Below, piece after piece: positions 54,601-62,969 of a stretch of DNA of 64,000 nt (its first letter is position 1; each line of letters begins with the position of its first letter). This stretch comes from Maricaulis virginensis (GTDB lineage Bacteria > Pseudomonadota > Alphaproteobacteria > Caulobacterales > Maricaulaceae). Under the pieces are notes generated by a model. That model saw only the letters and a list, made by a program, of their open reading frames with translations, was not told the origin of the DNA and did not search any database. Location of the stretch: the NCBI RefSeq assembly GCF_027922185.1, contig NZ_BSFE01000002.1, forward strand, positions 434,001-498,000, written 5' to 3'. Both the position numbers and the translations under genes were made by a program.

Positions 54601-54878
54601 TCAAGGCCGCGGCCCAGGCTGCCCGGATCCGCCTGCGGCCGATCCTGATGACCTCCTTTGCCTTTATTCTCGGCGTGACGCCGCTGGCTTTTGCCCACGG
54701 TCCCGGTGCGGAAATGCGCCAGGCCCTGGGGATTGCGGTGTTCGCCGGGATGATCGGGGTGACCTTCTTCGGCCTGATCTTCACGCCGGTCTTCTACGTG
54801 GTCGGCCGCTGGATTTCGCGTTTCCTGCCCAGGCGCGATCATGCGGCCATGGACGCGGAGAGCACGGACCAGGCGTGA
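51684..54878 (+). CDS. HAE1-family RND multidrug efflux permease (AcrB-like)
   Basis: A 1064-aa inner-membrane trimeric pump beginning MRLSHFFIDRPIFALVISVIVTLLG. The relay residues are all present: Asp412-Asp413 in TM4 (GIVVDDAIVVVENVERLI) and Lys952 in TM10 (LAAKNAILLVEFARQ). Porter-domain motifs such as EQEINGVEGMLYMTSSS and GRAFIIAPPPVQGLGNGGGFKV are intact. It is expected to export hydrophobic drugs or bile-type compounds with the upstream adaptor, under the divergent TetR. It contrasts with the relay-deficient pump at 14894. Confidence 0.97.
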   Translation: MRLSHFFIDRPIFALVISVIVTLLGIFAYPQLPLSQYPEIAPPTVAVTAAYPGATAEDVAEQVAAPLEQEINGVEGMLYMTSSSTADGMVQISVTFQPGTDIDTAQVKVQNRVNRAEPRLPEIVRQTGVSVEAQSTGFLLILSLRSTDGTLDTDYIGNYANTRVRDRLLRLDGVGDVQVFGAGNYSMRVWIDPDRAAAHGLTASDVVAALREQNIQATGGILGQPPYGAGDAPSFQVPVQVRGRLIEAEEFGNVVVRRNEDGAVTRLEDVARVELGTETYLVRGYFDQRPGVAMAIIQQPGANALNTASAVLREIEAAEAEFPEGMDYIIPYNPTEFVEASVHAVQRTLIEAVFLVVLVIIVFLQTWRAALIPIIAIPVSIVGVFAVQLALGFSINSLSLFAMVLAVGIVVDDAIVVVENVERLIREGNSPRIAARKSMTEVGGALIAMSLVLISVFIPTAFMGGIPGIFYRQFAVAIATAAIISLVVSLTLSPALCALLLKPHKADAHDARPGPLAPLRFAARQFNNGFAWLSDSYGAVVSRLVRMIVIVLIAYAGLLALTGWRLSETPTGFIPDQDQGFLIGIVQLPPGASLERTDEVMARVQSAVAETEGVDGMAAIVGLDGATFSLNSSGSTMFIRLDPIEERQGHPGMSAQELSMQLTGMLAQIVPEGRAFIIAPPPVQGLGNGGGFKVIVQDRTGQGLNTLGQVAWQIIGAANQDPRLTQVFTDFSTDSPRVRVDVDRDRAQRLGVDPASVYSALGTYLGSTYVNDFNYQGRTYRVTAQAEAEARDDIADIGRLRVSGRDGELVPIASVASITTESGPVRVVRHNNFTAVEIQGQAMPGVASGTALDAMEDILEANLPPGFGYEWTEIAYQEKAAGDSGLMIFAFAVVFVFLVLAAQYEAFTLPWAVIFIVPMCILAAMVGINLTGLDNNILTQVGLIVLIALAAKNAILLVEFARQAEDEAGSDRFKAAAQAARIRLRPILMTSFAFILGVTPLAFAHGPGAEMRQALGIAVFAGMIGVTFFGLIFTPVFYVVGRWISRFLPRRDHAAMDAESTDQA

Positions 54879-54904
54879 CCGGGTCGACAGGAAGGTGACA
54901 CGGG

Positions 54905-54936
54905 AAAGGCCCGCCGGTTCGACCGGCGGGCCTTTC
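54905..54936 (+). terminator. Terminator after the HAE1 operon
   Basis: GGCCCGCCGGT (54908-54918) pairs perfectly with ACCGGCGGGCC (54922-54932) around TCG, followed by TTTCTT. AAA on the other side lets it serve the convergent metalloprotease gene weakly too. Confidence 0.85.
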
Positions 54937-54963
54937 TTCCGTGCGGTGCCCCGATAGAGCCGG

Positions 54964-57636
54964 TCAGGCGTCGAGGGCCGCCGCGATCCGCTCGCGGATA
55001 TAGCGGCGATGCGCCCGCGTCTCGGCATCCAGCCAGACATCCCAGCCGTGATTCATGCCGGCGATCCGGCGCAGCGTGTCGCGCACGGCGACCGCCGGGA
55101 CATGCTGCAGCGAGGATGCGTCTTCGACGGCAATCAGCCGGTCGATATACTGGATCTGCAGATTGCGCCGGTAGACATTGGGACGGCCCCAGGGATCGCC
55201 CTTGAAGATCTCCCGCGTCAGATCCTTCAGCATGGCGTGGGTGGAGTAGTCGCCGCCATAGGCCAGGCTGTCGGTCAGACGGTTCAGCACGCGCGGATGC
55301 AGAAGGTGTGCGAGCACCGAATTCTGCGCATCGCGGACATAGGCCTGGACACGCGGCTCCTCGGCCCGGCGCAGGGCATCGAACCCCCGCCGTTCCGGCT
55401 GCAGCCGGGCAATCAGCTCGGGCGGAAAGTCGAAGGCATCCGGTCCGAACACGGTCTCGCCCAGCGTGCGCAGGGCGCGGCGCTGTTCGGCCGCGGAGAC
55501 CGGGACGAAGGGGGCCTCGGCCGCGCCCGGCTGGCCGACGACCGAGCGGTCGACATAGACTCCGCCGACATAGCGCGACACGATACCGCCGGCCTGTTTC
55601 CACATGCCCATCAGCACACCGAAGGCGGCGCGGGTCCCGGCCCAGCTCTCGCCGTCCTGCGGGACGGTCTCGACCAGTCCGGCCATGGTCGTCCGGGCGA
55701 CATCGACCTGCCGCGCGGCAAAGCCGATCGGGTCGTTGGACAGGGAATAGGTATTCACCCGCGGATCGATACCGCGGCCCGGCACCCGCACGGCATCGGC
55801 ATCATTGCCGAACACGTGCTCGGGCAGGCTAGACAGGGCGAGCAGGGCATTGCGCGCCCCGGTCTCACCGGTCTCCGGCGCATAGCCGAAACGGATCGCC
55901 CAGCTGTCATAGGGCCCGGGCAGGCCGGGGAAGAACGGGCCCTGGCTCTCGCCCGCCGCGGCCAGATTGACGCCGGGATAGTCCATGACCGAGGCGGACA
56001 GGCGCTGCCCGGCGCTCGGATCGCCGCTGGCCAGGGTCTCCAGATCGCCGAAATAGGAGGCCATCATGTTGTGGGTTAGGCCCAGCGTATGGCCGACCTC
56101 GTGCGCCACCATCCAGCTCAGCCCCTGTTCGATGATCGCATCGGGGTCGATGTCCGGACGATGGCCGGCGCGGGCGGCGGCGACGGCGGCCAGACGGGCA
56201 AATGCGGTCGAGCGGGCCATGTGCATGCCGGCCTCGCAGGCCTCGCTGATACCGGCCGGGCTGATCGCGGCCAGCGCTTCGCTGTCGAGGGCGGCTTCGG
56301 ACGCTGCCGCGGCACTGCCGTCACCGACGGGCGGGAAGAGATCGGCCGTCTGCACCCAGCGCTGAACCGCGGCGTGTTCGATCACAATATCGGCGCCCAG
56401 GATCTCGCCGGTTAGCGGATTGGTGAAACGGGGGCCGTAGCCGCCGAAAATCGGGTGGGGCGAGGCGATCCAGCGGATCACATTGTAGCGCACATCGCCG
56501 GCGTCCCAGCCCGCGTCGTCCGGCTGGATATCGACCTGGATCGCATTGCGGAAGCCGGCGGTCTCGAAGACCGGATTCCAGGCGAGGACGGCATCGCGGA
56601 TCACGTCGCGGTATTCCAGCGGTGTGGTGTTCTCGATCCAGAATGTGATGGGCCGGACCACATCGGACACCTCGGCCTCCGGATCGGTTTTCTCCAGCCG
56701 CCAGCGCTGGATCAGATCGTCGACCGGGCTGCCATCGATGCGCGTCAGATTGGTGCGCCGTTCCGTGAAGAAGCCGACGCGCGGATCGGCGCGGCGGGGC
56801 GTGAAGCCGTCATCGGGCATACGCACAAACGTGTGCTGCACCACGGTCGTGTCCGACGAGCTTTCCGGCGTGCTGGCGCCGCTCCAGTCGAACACGAATT
56901 CGGTGACGATCTCGGTATTGTCCTCGTAATTGCGGATCGAGCGGATATTGGTCTTGCGGGCGTTCAGCGTGCCCGGCCGGACCCCGAGGGCGCGCCCCAT
57001 GGCCGAGGCCTGGCCGATGCGGACCAGGGAGTTGGTCATGAAGAGGTCGTTGGCGCGCACGATGACGCGGTTGGAACGGCGGCTTTCGGAGACGACTTCC
57101 AGACTGGCCAGCACCGTGAAGGGCACATTGGTGCCTTCCGCGCGGGTCAGGGTCGAATCCGGATCCATGACATAGTCGGTATTGCGGCGGATCACGTCGA
57201 CATGGCGAAAGCGCCGGCGGAAGGAGATCACGGCGTTCTCGCCCATCAGGCCGGCCATGCGCATGCCGTCGCGGCGCGAACCGTCATGGACATAGCTGAA
57301 ATAGATGTATTCTTCGCCGAGTTCATCCTCCGTGAGTTCCAGGAAGAGCTCGCCGGTCTGGATGTCGCGGTAGAATTTCAGGAGGCCGGGGAAGGGGCGC
57401 TTGCGCTCGAGGAAGTCGTTCCACTCCTCGACGTCTTCCACGATCTGGGTCTCGCCGACGCACTGGGTCCGGTCTTCCAGCGTACAGGCGAGAGATTCAA
57501 CGACCTGGACCGCGGGGCGGGCATCGGACCGTCCATCCTGGTCCTCGGTCTGGATCAATGCGGCTGCGGGGCCGCCGGTCAGTCCCAGAATGATGGCCGC
57601 AACTGCCAGGCCGGCCATCTGCATCGTGTTCGCCAT
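54964..57636 (-). CDS. Exported zinc metalloprotease (DUF5117/DUF5118 type)
   Basis: An 890-aa protein; ATG at 57636 with GAGGAG site and signal peptide (MANTMQMAGLAVAAIILGLTGGPAAA). The N-terminal DUF5118/5117 region (about 60-400) contains FPGLLKFYRDIQTGELFLELTEDELGEEYIYFSYVHDG. The catalytic site is MVAHEVGHTLGLTHN (His512, Glu513, His516, His522), the extended HExxHxxGxxH zinc motif of metzincins, followed by SVMDYPGVN, the expected Met-turn. The C-terminal part is a helical DUF-type domain. A secreted or periplasmic protease; its substrate is unknown. Monocistronic, with a 376-bp upstream gap. Confidence 0.92.
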   Translation of the reverse strand: MANTMQMAGLAVAAIILGLTGGPAAALIQTEDQDGRSDARPAVQVVESLACTLEDRTQCVGETQIVEDVEEWNDFLERKRPFPGLLKFYRDIQTGELFLELTEDELGEEYIYFSYVHDGSRRDGMRMAGLMGENAVISFRRRFRHVDVIRRNTDYVMDPDSTLTRAEGTNVPFTVLASLEVVSESRRSNRVIVRANDLFMTNSLVRIGQASAMGRALGVRPGTLNARKTNIRSIRNYEDNTEIVTEFVFDWSGASTPESSSDTTVVQHTFVRMPDDGFTPRRADPRVGFFTERRTNLTRIDGSPVDDLIQRWRLEKTDPEAEVSDVVRPITFWIENTTPLEYRDVIRDAVLAWNPVFETAGFRNAIQVDIQPDDAGWDAGDVRYNVIRWIASPHPIFGGYGPRFTNPLTGEILGADIVIEHAAVQRWVQTADLFPPVGDGSAAAASEAALDSEALAAISPAGISEACEAGMHMARSTAFARLAAVAAARAGHRPDIDPDAIIEQGLSWMVAHEVGHTLGLTHNMMASYFGDLETLASGDPSAGQRLSASVMDYPGVNLAAAGESQGPFFPGLPGPYDSWAIRFGYAPETGETGARNALLALSSLPEHVFGNDADAVRVPGRGIDPRVNTYSLSNDPIGFAARQVDVARTTMAGLVETVPQDGESWAGTRAAFGVLMGMWKQAGGIVSRYVGGVYVDRSVVGQPGAAEAPFVPVSAAEQRRALRTLGETVFGPDAFDFPPELIARLQPERRGFDALRRAEEPRVQAYVRDAQNSVLAHLLHPRVLNRLTDSLAYGGDYSTHAMLKDLTREIFKGDPWGRPNVYRRNLQIQYIDRLIAVEDASSLQHVPAVAVRDTLRRIAGMNHGWDVWLDAETRAHRRYIRERIAAALDA

Positions 57637-58012
57637 CCGGGGGGCTCCTCTCTGCGGGTCACATTGCGCCGGACGCACGAGTTCCGTGCGCCGCCGGCCC
57701 GTCTCCTGTCCGCTAAAAAACCGCCATCCATTCCGCCGGTGTCCACAAGTGGCCGCGGCAAGGCTTCGCCTTGCTGACACCCGTGCGGGACACATCCTGG
57801 CGGGAAATACACTCCGGTCCGGCTGGCTTTTCCGGCACCTCGCACGCTTGCATGCGGACCCGAACGCCAGCTTGTCGGTTTCATGACCCTTTCAGGGCCG
57901 TTGGACCGGGCATTAACCCTGGTTGATTGGAGGCATAACGCGACCGGCCGCCGCGAGGCCAGTCATTTCGCATGAAAAGCGTCAGAATCCGGTTGTGCTT
58001 CAGGGGGTTGTG
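57637..58012. other. Intergenic region upstream of the metalloprotease gene
   Basis: No gene is seen. It contains a hairpin GCAAGGC-TTC-GCCTTGC (57758-57774) nested in a larger GTGTCC...GGACAC repeat, and a small palindrome TTAACCCTGGTTGA near 57915. No clear promoter hexamers were found. Confidence 0.5.
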
Positions 58013-59479
58013 TCAGGAAACGTGCAATCCGGGATCGGCGGCCCAGAGATGTTGGGCCGCATAGGCCCGCCAGGGACGCCAGCGCTCGGCGCGCCGGGTC
58101 AGGGCCTCGGCGGAGGGGCGGGTCCCGTCCGGTGCCGCGAGCGCCCGCATCAGTCCGATATCCGCCGCCGGAAAGGCGTCGGGCTCGCGCAATTGCCGCA
58201 GGGCGATGTATTGCGCCGTCCATTCGCCGACGCCGCGGATCGTCCGCAGATCCTGAATCGCCTCGTCGAGGCCGCGATGGGCGTCGAACAGGTTGGGGTT
58301 CGCCAGGCTGGCCGCGGCCACCGCACTCAGCGTTGCAGACCGGCTGCGGGGCATGCCCAGGCTCGAAAGGTCTGCATCGGCAAGGGCCGAGGCCTGCGGA
58401 AAGGTGTGGGTCAGGGGCCCCGCAGGCTCCGCCAGCGGCGTTCCGTGACGGGCGACCAGCTGGCCGGCGAGGCGAGCCGCTGCAGTGACCGTGATCTGCT
58501 GGCCGAGCACAGCCCGGATCGCCAGCTCGAACCCGTCCCATGCCCCGGGGACCCGCAGGCCGGGCCGGCGCGCGATATGGCGGGCCAGATCCGGGTCTTC
58601 GCTCAGATGCGCGGCGATGGCGGCGGGATCGGCAGCGAGGTCGAAGACCCGGCGGATGCGTCCGATGATGGCGGGCAGGGCGGAGAGGGCCGGGAAGACG
58701 ATGGTGGCGCGCAGCGCGTCGCCGCTGGCCGGTTCGATGCGTACATGCCCCTGGGCCCCGTCAATCTCGATCGTGCGCGAATACGCGTTCTCGCCGACAT
58801 GCTCGATCCCCGCGATGGCCCGCAGACGCAGGAAGTCCAGCATGGCCTCCCAGTCATAGGGCGGCTGATAGCGCAGCAGCAGGCTCAACCCGCCCGCCGT
58901 GTCGGCCGGGACAGCTTTGGCGCTCGCCCGGCGCAATTCGCCCGGCGGCCGGGCGAACATGTCGCGGAAGGTCTCGTTGAAGCGGCGGATGCTGGAAAAG
59001 CCGGAGGCAAAGGCGATCTCGGCCATCGGCATGTGCGTTTCATGGATCAGCTGCTTGGCCAGATGGATCCGCCGGGTTTGCGCGACGGCGACGGGCGAGG
59101 CGCCCAGATGCTGGTGAAACAGGCGGCGCAGTTGCCGTTCGCCGACGCCCAGCCGGCCGGCCAGTTCGTCGACCGAGGCTGTATCCAGCGCGCCCTGTTC
59201 GATCAGGCGCAGCGCGCGGGAGACCGTGTTCGATGTGCCGCGCCAGGCCCCCATATCCGGTGCCGTTTCCGGCCGGCAGCGCAGGCAGGGCCGGAAACCG
59301 GCCTCGCGTGCGGCCGCGGCGGACGGATAGAAGATGACGTTTTGCGATTTCGGCGTCGTCGCCGGGCAGACAGGACGGCAATAGATGCCCGTCGTCTTCA
59401 CCCCGGTGAAGATGCGGCCGTCGAAACGGACATCGCGCTGGGAAATGGCGCGGTAGCAGGCGTCGTGGTCGAGATCCAT
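58013..59479 (-). CDS. Ada-AraC-AlkA fusion: alkylation-response regulator and 3-methyladenine DNA glycosylase
   Basis: A 488-aa three-part protein. Residues 1-75 are the Ada zinc/methyl-acceptor domain with Cys34, Cys38, Cys65 and Cys68 (TGIYCRPVCPA, FRPCLRCRP); in E. coli Ada the first of these accepts methyl from phosphotriesters and switches on transcription. Residues about 83-185 form an AraC-type double helix-turn-helix. Residues about 195-485 are AlkA: the N-terminal domain, helix-hairpin-helix IRGVGEWTAQYIALR (414-428) and catalytic Asp440. It excises alkylated purines and probably activates the repair genes. Divergent from ogt, with a 16-bp inverted repeat in the 152-bp gap. Lacks Ada's own O6-methyltransferase domain, which ogt supplies. 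Confidence 0.95.
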   Translation of the reverse strand: MDLDHDACYRAISQRDVRFDGRIFTGVKTTGIYCRPVCPATTPKSQNVIFYPSAAAAREAGFRPCLRCRPETAPDMGAWRGTSNTVSRALRLIEQGALDTASVDELAGRLGVGERQLRRLFHQHLGASPVAVAQTRRIHLAKQLIHETHMPMAEIAFASGFSSIRRFNETFRDMFARPPGELRRASAKAVPADTAGGLSLLLRYQPPYDWEAMLDFLRLRAIAGIEHVGENAYSRTIEIDGAQGHVRIEPASGDALRATIVFPALSALPAIIGRIRRVFDLAADPAAIAAHLSEDPDLARHIARRPGLRVPGAWDGFELAIRAVLGQQITVTAAARLAGQLVARHGTPLAEPAGPLTHTFPQASALADADLSSLGMPRSRSATLSAVAAASLANPNLFDAHRGLDEAIQDLRTIRGVGEWTAQYIALRQLREPDAFPAADIGLMRALAAPDGTRPSAEALTRRAERWRPWRAYAAQHLWAADPGLHVS

Positions 59480-59514
59480 GCCTCAAGGCTTGCCCGGGCC
59501 GGACGGACTGTCTA

Positions 59515-59575
59515 GCGGTTTTCGGACATGGATGTGAAAGTCCGGCGGACGCCGGGCATCATGTCCGGAAACCGC
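59515..59575. promoter_or_regulatory. Long inverted repeat, candidate Ada operator
   Basis: GCGGTTTTCGGACATG (59515-59530) and CATGTCCGGAAACCGC (59560-59575) are complementary at 15 of 16 positions with a 29-nt spacer. It sits between the divergent alkylation-repair genes, one arm facing each promoter. A symmetric pair of sites fits binding by the AraC-type domain of the Ada fusion. Confidence 0.62.
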
Positions 59576-59596
59576 CAGTCGAGCGCACCGGTCTGG

Positions 59597-59602
59597 TACA
59601 AT
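59597..59602 (+). promoter_or_regulatory. ogt -10 element
   Basis: TACAAT, 30 nt before the ogt ATG. No -35 hexamer is found at the right distance; instead the right arm of the inverted repeat ends at 59575, as expected for an activator-dependent promoter. Confidence 0.5.
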
Positions 59603-59631
59603 GTGTGCTGCGAGCACTATCGGAGGACAGC

Positions 59632-60195
59632 ATGCCAGCGTCGGACATTCTGCCGGACTTTCTGATCGAGCAGATCGACACGCCGATCGGCCTGACCTTT
59701 GTGGTCACGGACCGGGCTGGCACTTTGCGCGCGGTCGACTGGGACGATCATGCCGAACGGCTGCACCGGCAGCTGGAGCGGCGCTATGGCCAGGATCTGT
59801 CTTTGAGCAATGCGGACACGCCCAGCACGGCGCGCCGGGCGCTTGAGGCCTATTTCGCGGGTGAGCTGTCTGCGCTGGACGGGATCTCAACCGAAGGGGC
59901 GGGGACCGATTTCCAGCGGGATGTCTGGCGGGCCCTGCGCGATATTCCGGTCGGGCAGACGATCAGCTATGGCGAGCTGGCCCGGCGTATCGACCGGCCG
60001 AAGGCGGTGCGGGCCGTCGGCCTGGCCAATGGCGCCAACCCCATTCCGATTGTCGTACCCTGTCACCGGGTCATCGGCGCCAATGCCTTATTGACCGGGT
60101 TTGGCGGTGGTCTCGACCGCAAGCGCTGGCTGCTGGCGCACGAAGGTGTGGATGCGGCCCGCTGGGGCGAACCCCGGCAGGCCGCATTGTTCTAG
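59632..60195 (+). CDS. ogt: Methylated-DNA--protein-cysteine methyltransferase
   Basis: A 187-aa suicide enzyme that removes alkyl groups from O6-alkylguanine. The active-site motif IPIVVPCHRVIG has the acceptor Cys144. The preceding RAVGLANGANP carries the arginine finger and helix-turn-helix recognition segment (TISYGELARRIDRPKAVRAVG). GGAGGA precedes the ATG at 59632. It is divergent from the Ada-AlkA fusion, so together the two genes restore the functions of the E. coli adaptive response. Confidence 0.96.
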   Translation: MPASDILPDFLIEQIDTPIGLTFVVTDRAGTLRAVDWDDHAERLHRQLERRYGQDLSLSNADTPSTARRALEAYFAGELSALDGISTEGAGTDFQRDVWRALRDIPVGQTISYGELARRIDRPKAVRAVGLANGANPIPIVVPCHRVIGANALLTGFGGGLDRKRWLLAHEGVDAARWGEPRQAALF

Positions 60196-60213
60196 AATCT
60201 TGAGCTGCCGCGC

Positions 60214-60250
60214 GATCGAACCGGTGAACCGGTTCCCACTTCACCTGATC
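60214..60250. repeat. Solo GAACCGG palindrome after ogt
   Basis: GAACCGGTGAACCGGTTC followed by CCACTTCACCTGATCACG belongs to the same palindrome family as the 61-bp array at 45761. It lies between two convergent genes and may work as a bidirectional RNA hairpin. Confidence 0.55.
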
Positions 60251-60255
60251 ACGCT

Positions 60256-61572
60256 CTAGCGGGAACGCGGGTAGTTGCGGCTGCCCGAACCGGCGATCTG
60301 CATTTCCAGCTGGCCGACATTTCCGGTCTCGTCCGGCGTGAAGACGAAGCGATAGCTGTTATTGCCTGGGATGGCGAAGCGGTGGTTCCCGACGGGCAGC
60401 AATTCTGTCGGCGAGCCGCCTTCACGCGTATAGACGAGCGTGCCGTCAACGGTGTCGAAGTGGCGATTGCCATAGGTGCCCGCATAGCGGCGCAGCTGGC
60501 GCGCCGGGATGTCGACGGGCTCGCGCTGAGCGGCCAGCAGTTCGCGCGCCCATTCCACGTCCTGACGCCCCGCACTGTCAGCCTCATGAGAGGCCAGCAG
60601 CGTGTCGTAGAGGCGGTCGAGCGCCGCCTCCAGCGCATCGCCGGCTGGAACGGCGATGTCCGGCGTGACGCCGGTGCCTTCCCAGTTGGTTCCCGTGATC
60701 GGATTGCGGGCCGAGCCGGTGGAGATGAAAACCGCATAGCCTTCAGGGGTGAAGAAGGTCGAGCCCGGATTGCCGGCGCCATGTGTGGTCTCGCCGACAA
60801 TCGTGGCGCGCTCCATCGCCTTCAGATGGTAGGGGAAGGCCTCGCCGGCCGACCCGGTATTGCCCGAGGTCAGCACGATCAGGGGCACGTCGGGGCGGTT
60901 GCCGGCCGGATGCACCGGCAGCGACCACAGCTGGTCCGGATAGGGCAGGTTGCGCGCGACGAAGGTATTGATCACCACCGGTTCCTCGGGGTCGAGGAAG
61001 TGGCTGATCAGGTATTGCACCATCGACGGGGCACCGCCGACATTCTGGCGCAGGTCGAAGATCACGGCATCCGTATTGGCGATGAAGTCGAGCGCGGCGC
61101 GGGCCGTGCTTTCCGCCGGCTGGATCGGTGCAAACTGGCGCAGATCGATATAGCCGATATTGCCCGGCAGGATGTCGATATCGGCAAAGCCGAAATTCTC
61201 GCGTCTCAGGCCGGCCCAGGGATCGGCAGGTTGTTCGGGCGCTTCACCGGCTTCGGCGGCTGCACGGCGCGCGATGATCTCCGCCGCCCGTTCCGGGCCG
61301 ATATAGCGGACGGAGAAATGCCGGTCCTCGGCGTGCAGCCGGTTCGTCAGCGCAGAGGCAAGGGCGTCGGGGGACGGGGCTTCGCCAAAGGCGCCAGCGG
61401 CGGCTTCGCTGCGCAGGGCGTCGGCGATCTCGCGGGCGCGGGCCTCGTCATAATAGTTCGCTTCGATAACATCCGCGAGCGCGCCGATCGCGTCATCGTC
61501 ACGCGCCTCGGCCAGCCCGTTTGCGAGGCTGGCCAGCATCAGAGCCGTGCCGGCAAGTGCAAGTTTTTTCAT
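60256..61572 (-). CDS. Exported S41-family peptidase
   Basis: A 438-aa protein; ATG at 61572 after GGGAGG, signal peptide MKKLALAGTALMLASLANGLAEA. A helical N-terminal domain (about 25-105) is followed by the S41 core: GNIGYIDLRQFAP, AVIFDLRQNVGG and IVLTSGNTGSAGEAFPYHL with nucleophile Ser241 and Glu244. This is the tricorn/IRBP-like branch without a PDZ domain. The C-terminal ~90 residues (ARQLRRYAGTYGNRHFDTVDGTLVYTREGG) form a DUF3471-like beta domain. Probably periplasmic; its substrate is unknown. Confidence 0.9.
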   Translation of the reverse strand: MKKLALAGTALMLASLANGLAEARDDDAIGALADVIEANYYDEARAREIADALRSEAAAGAFGEAPSPDALASALTNRLHAEDRHFSVRYIGPERAAEIIARRAAAEAGEAPEQPADPWAGLRRENFGFADIDILPGNIGYIDLRQFAPIQPAESTARAALDFIANTDAVIFDLRQNVGGAPSMVQYLISHFLDPEEPVVINTFVARNLPYPDQLWSLPVHPAGNRPDVPLIVLTSGNTGSAGEAFPYHLKAMERATIVGETTHGAGNPGSTFFTPEGYAVFISTGSARNPITGTNWEGTGVTPDIAVPAGDALEAALDRLYDTLLASHEADSAGRQDVEWARELLAAQREPVDIPARQLRRYAGTYGNRHFDTVDGTLVYTREGGSPTELLPVGNHRFAIPGNNSYRFVFTPDETGNVGQLEMQIAGSGSRNYPRSR

Positions 61573-61778
61573 GAAATCCCTCCCTGTCTGTCGCGGCCCA
61601 ATAGGGGTGCGCAAGCATTCCGGGACAACTTAATTCGGGGTCACGCGCGGGTAAGCCCGATGTCACGCCGGGTGACTTTGAGATGAACCATCGCCTCAGA
61701 CTGCGCTCAGCCTCGGCTTGCTAGACCGGTTTGCATGAAAGGCCGCCGCATGGAGCCGGCCCCCGACAGGGAGACAGG

Positions 61779-62297
61779 ATGATGACCTTCTCGAAGATGA
61801 TGCTCGCCGGGGCCGCTCTGGCCTCGATCGCGTTTGCCGCCGGTGAGGCCGATGCCCAGTCGCGCTCGCGCGTCAGCGTGGAACAGTCCGGCTATGGCAA
61901 TATGGTGGAGGGCCGCTTCGACGGCTGGCGCAACCGGGCCCGGATCGCCCAGCGCGGCGACCAGAACGCGGCCGCAGCCCGCCAGGATGGCTATCGCAAC
62001 CGGCTCGACATTCGCCAGCAGGGTTATGACAACTGGCAGGATGTGCTGCAGGCCGGTCTCGCCAATCGTGCGCTGACCCGCCAGTTCGGCGACAATCTGA
62101 CCGGCTCGGTCTATCAGTCCGGCAATGGCAATCTCGTCGGCGTCGCACAGGTGGGCGAAGGCCACACGGCCAACACCGTGCAGGAGGGCAATGGCAATAT
62201 CCTCGGCGTGCTGCAGATCGGCAGCGGCCAGCACACCACCTATCACCAGATCGGTGACGGCAATGCCGACATCGTCGTGCAGTTCGGCTGGGACTGA
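61779..62297 (+). CDS. Curlin-repeat (CsgA/CsgB-like) secreted protein
   Basis: A 172-aa precursor (ATG at 61779 or 61782; AGGGAG lies at 61768-61773). The signal peptide ends near EADAQ. The mature part is about eleven ~10-12-residue repeats built on Q-x-G-x-x-N: QSGYGN, QRGDQN, QDGYRN, QQGYDN, QAGLAN, QFGDN, QSGNGN, QVGEGH, QEGNGN, QIGSGQ, QIGDGN. This is the curlin-associated pattern that stacks into amyloid. No csgDEFG genes are adjacent, but the window encodes the CsgG homologue HfaB 26 kb away. Amyloid formation and the export route are inferred. Confidence 0.85.
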   Translation: MMTFSKMMLAGAALASIAFAAGEADAQSRSRVSVEQSGYGNMVEGRFDGWRNRARIAQRGDQNAAAARQDGYRNRLDIRQQGYDNWQDVLQAGLANRALTRQFGDNLTGSVYQSGNGNLVGVAQVGEGHTANTVQEGNGNILGVLQIGSGQHTTYHQIGDGNADIVVQFGWD

Positions 62298-62303
62298 CCG
62301 GGA

Positions 62304-62969
62304 TCAGCGCCCGGTGGGCTCGCCCGGCTTGTTGAGGGTGAGCCCCATCCGGGTGGCGTGCCAGGATGCTTCGGCACGCGAGGAGATGCCCAGCTTGCGA
62401 TAGATCGACTTGATGTGGCTGGCCACCGTGCTCTCGGCGAGGTCGAGACTGGCCGCCACGTCGACATTGCGATGACCGCGCCCGATCAGCCCGAGGACTT
62501 CCTTTTCGCGCGCCGTCAGCTCTTCCTCCGGATCGGCCGCCGGGCCGGTATAGCGGAAATGCTCCATGATCCGCCGGGCGATCGAGGGCGACAGGGCCGG
62601 CGTCCCGTCGGCCAGGCGTTTCAGCTGGGCGGTGAGCAGATCGGCCGGGTTTTCCTTGAGCAGATAGCCCTCGGCGCCGGCCGACAGCGCGGCAACGATA
62701 TGCGCGTCATCGCCCATTACGGTCGTGACGATGGGGACGGCGTCGGGGCAGACCAGTTTCAGGCTGCGCAGGACTTCCAGTCCCGAACCGTCCGGCAGTC
62801 CCAGATCGATCAGGGCGAGGTCGAAGTCGGCACTGGCTGCGGCTGCGGCCAGGCCGCCGCGCATGCTGGCCGCCTCCTCGATGGAGCAGCCGGGAAAGGC
62901 GTTCTCGGCAATCTCGCACAGCCAGCGGCGGGTCTGGGCGACATCCTCGACGATCAGGATACGTTTCAT
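62304..62969 (-). CDS. NarL/LuxR-type response regulator
   Basis: A 221-aa two-domain regulator. The receiver has VEDVAQT with Asp at residue 9, phospho-acceptor Asp in LALIDLGLPDGSG (about 55), switch Thr in VTTVMG and Lys in GYLLKENP. The LuxR helix-turn-helix is LTAREKEVLGLIGRGHRNVDVAASLDLAESTVASHIKSIYRKLGISSRAEA (about 151-200). The ATG at 62969 overlaps the stop of the upstream kinase by 4 nt, so the two form one two-component system. It ends 6 nt from the curlin-like gene (convergent); regulation of that gene is only a positional suggestion. Confidence 0.93.
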   Translation of the reverse strand: MKRILIVEDVAQTRRWLCEIAENAFPGCSIEEAASMRGGLAAAAASADFDLALIDLGLPDGSGLEVLRSLKLVCPDAVPIVTTVMGDDAHIVAALSAGAEGYLLKENPADLLTAQLKRLADGTPALSPSIARRIMEHFRYTGPAADPEEELTAREKEVLGLIGRGHRNVDVAASLDLAESTVASHIKSIYRKLGISSRAEASWHATRMGLTLNKPGEPTGR

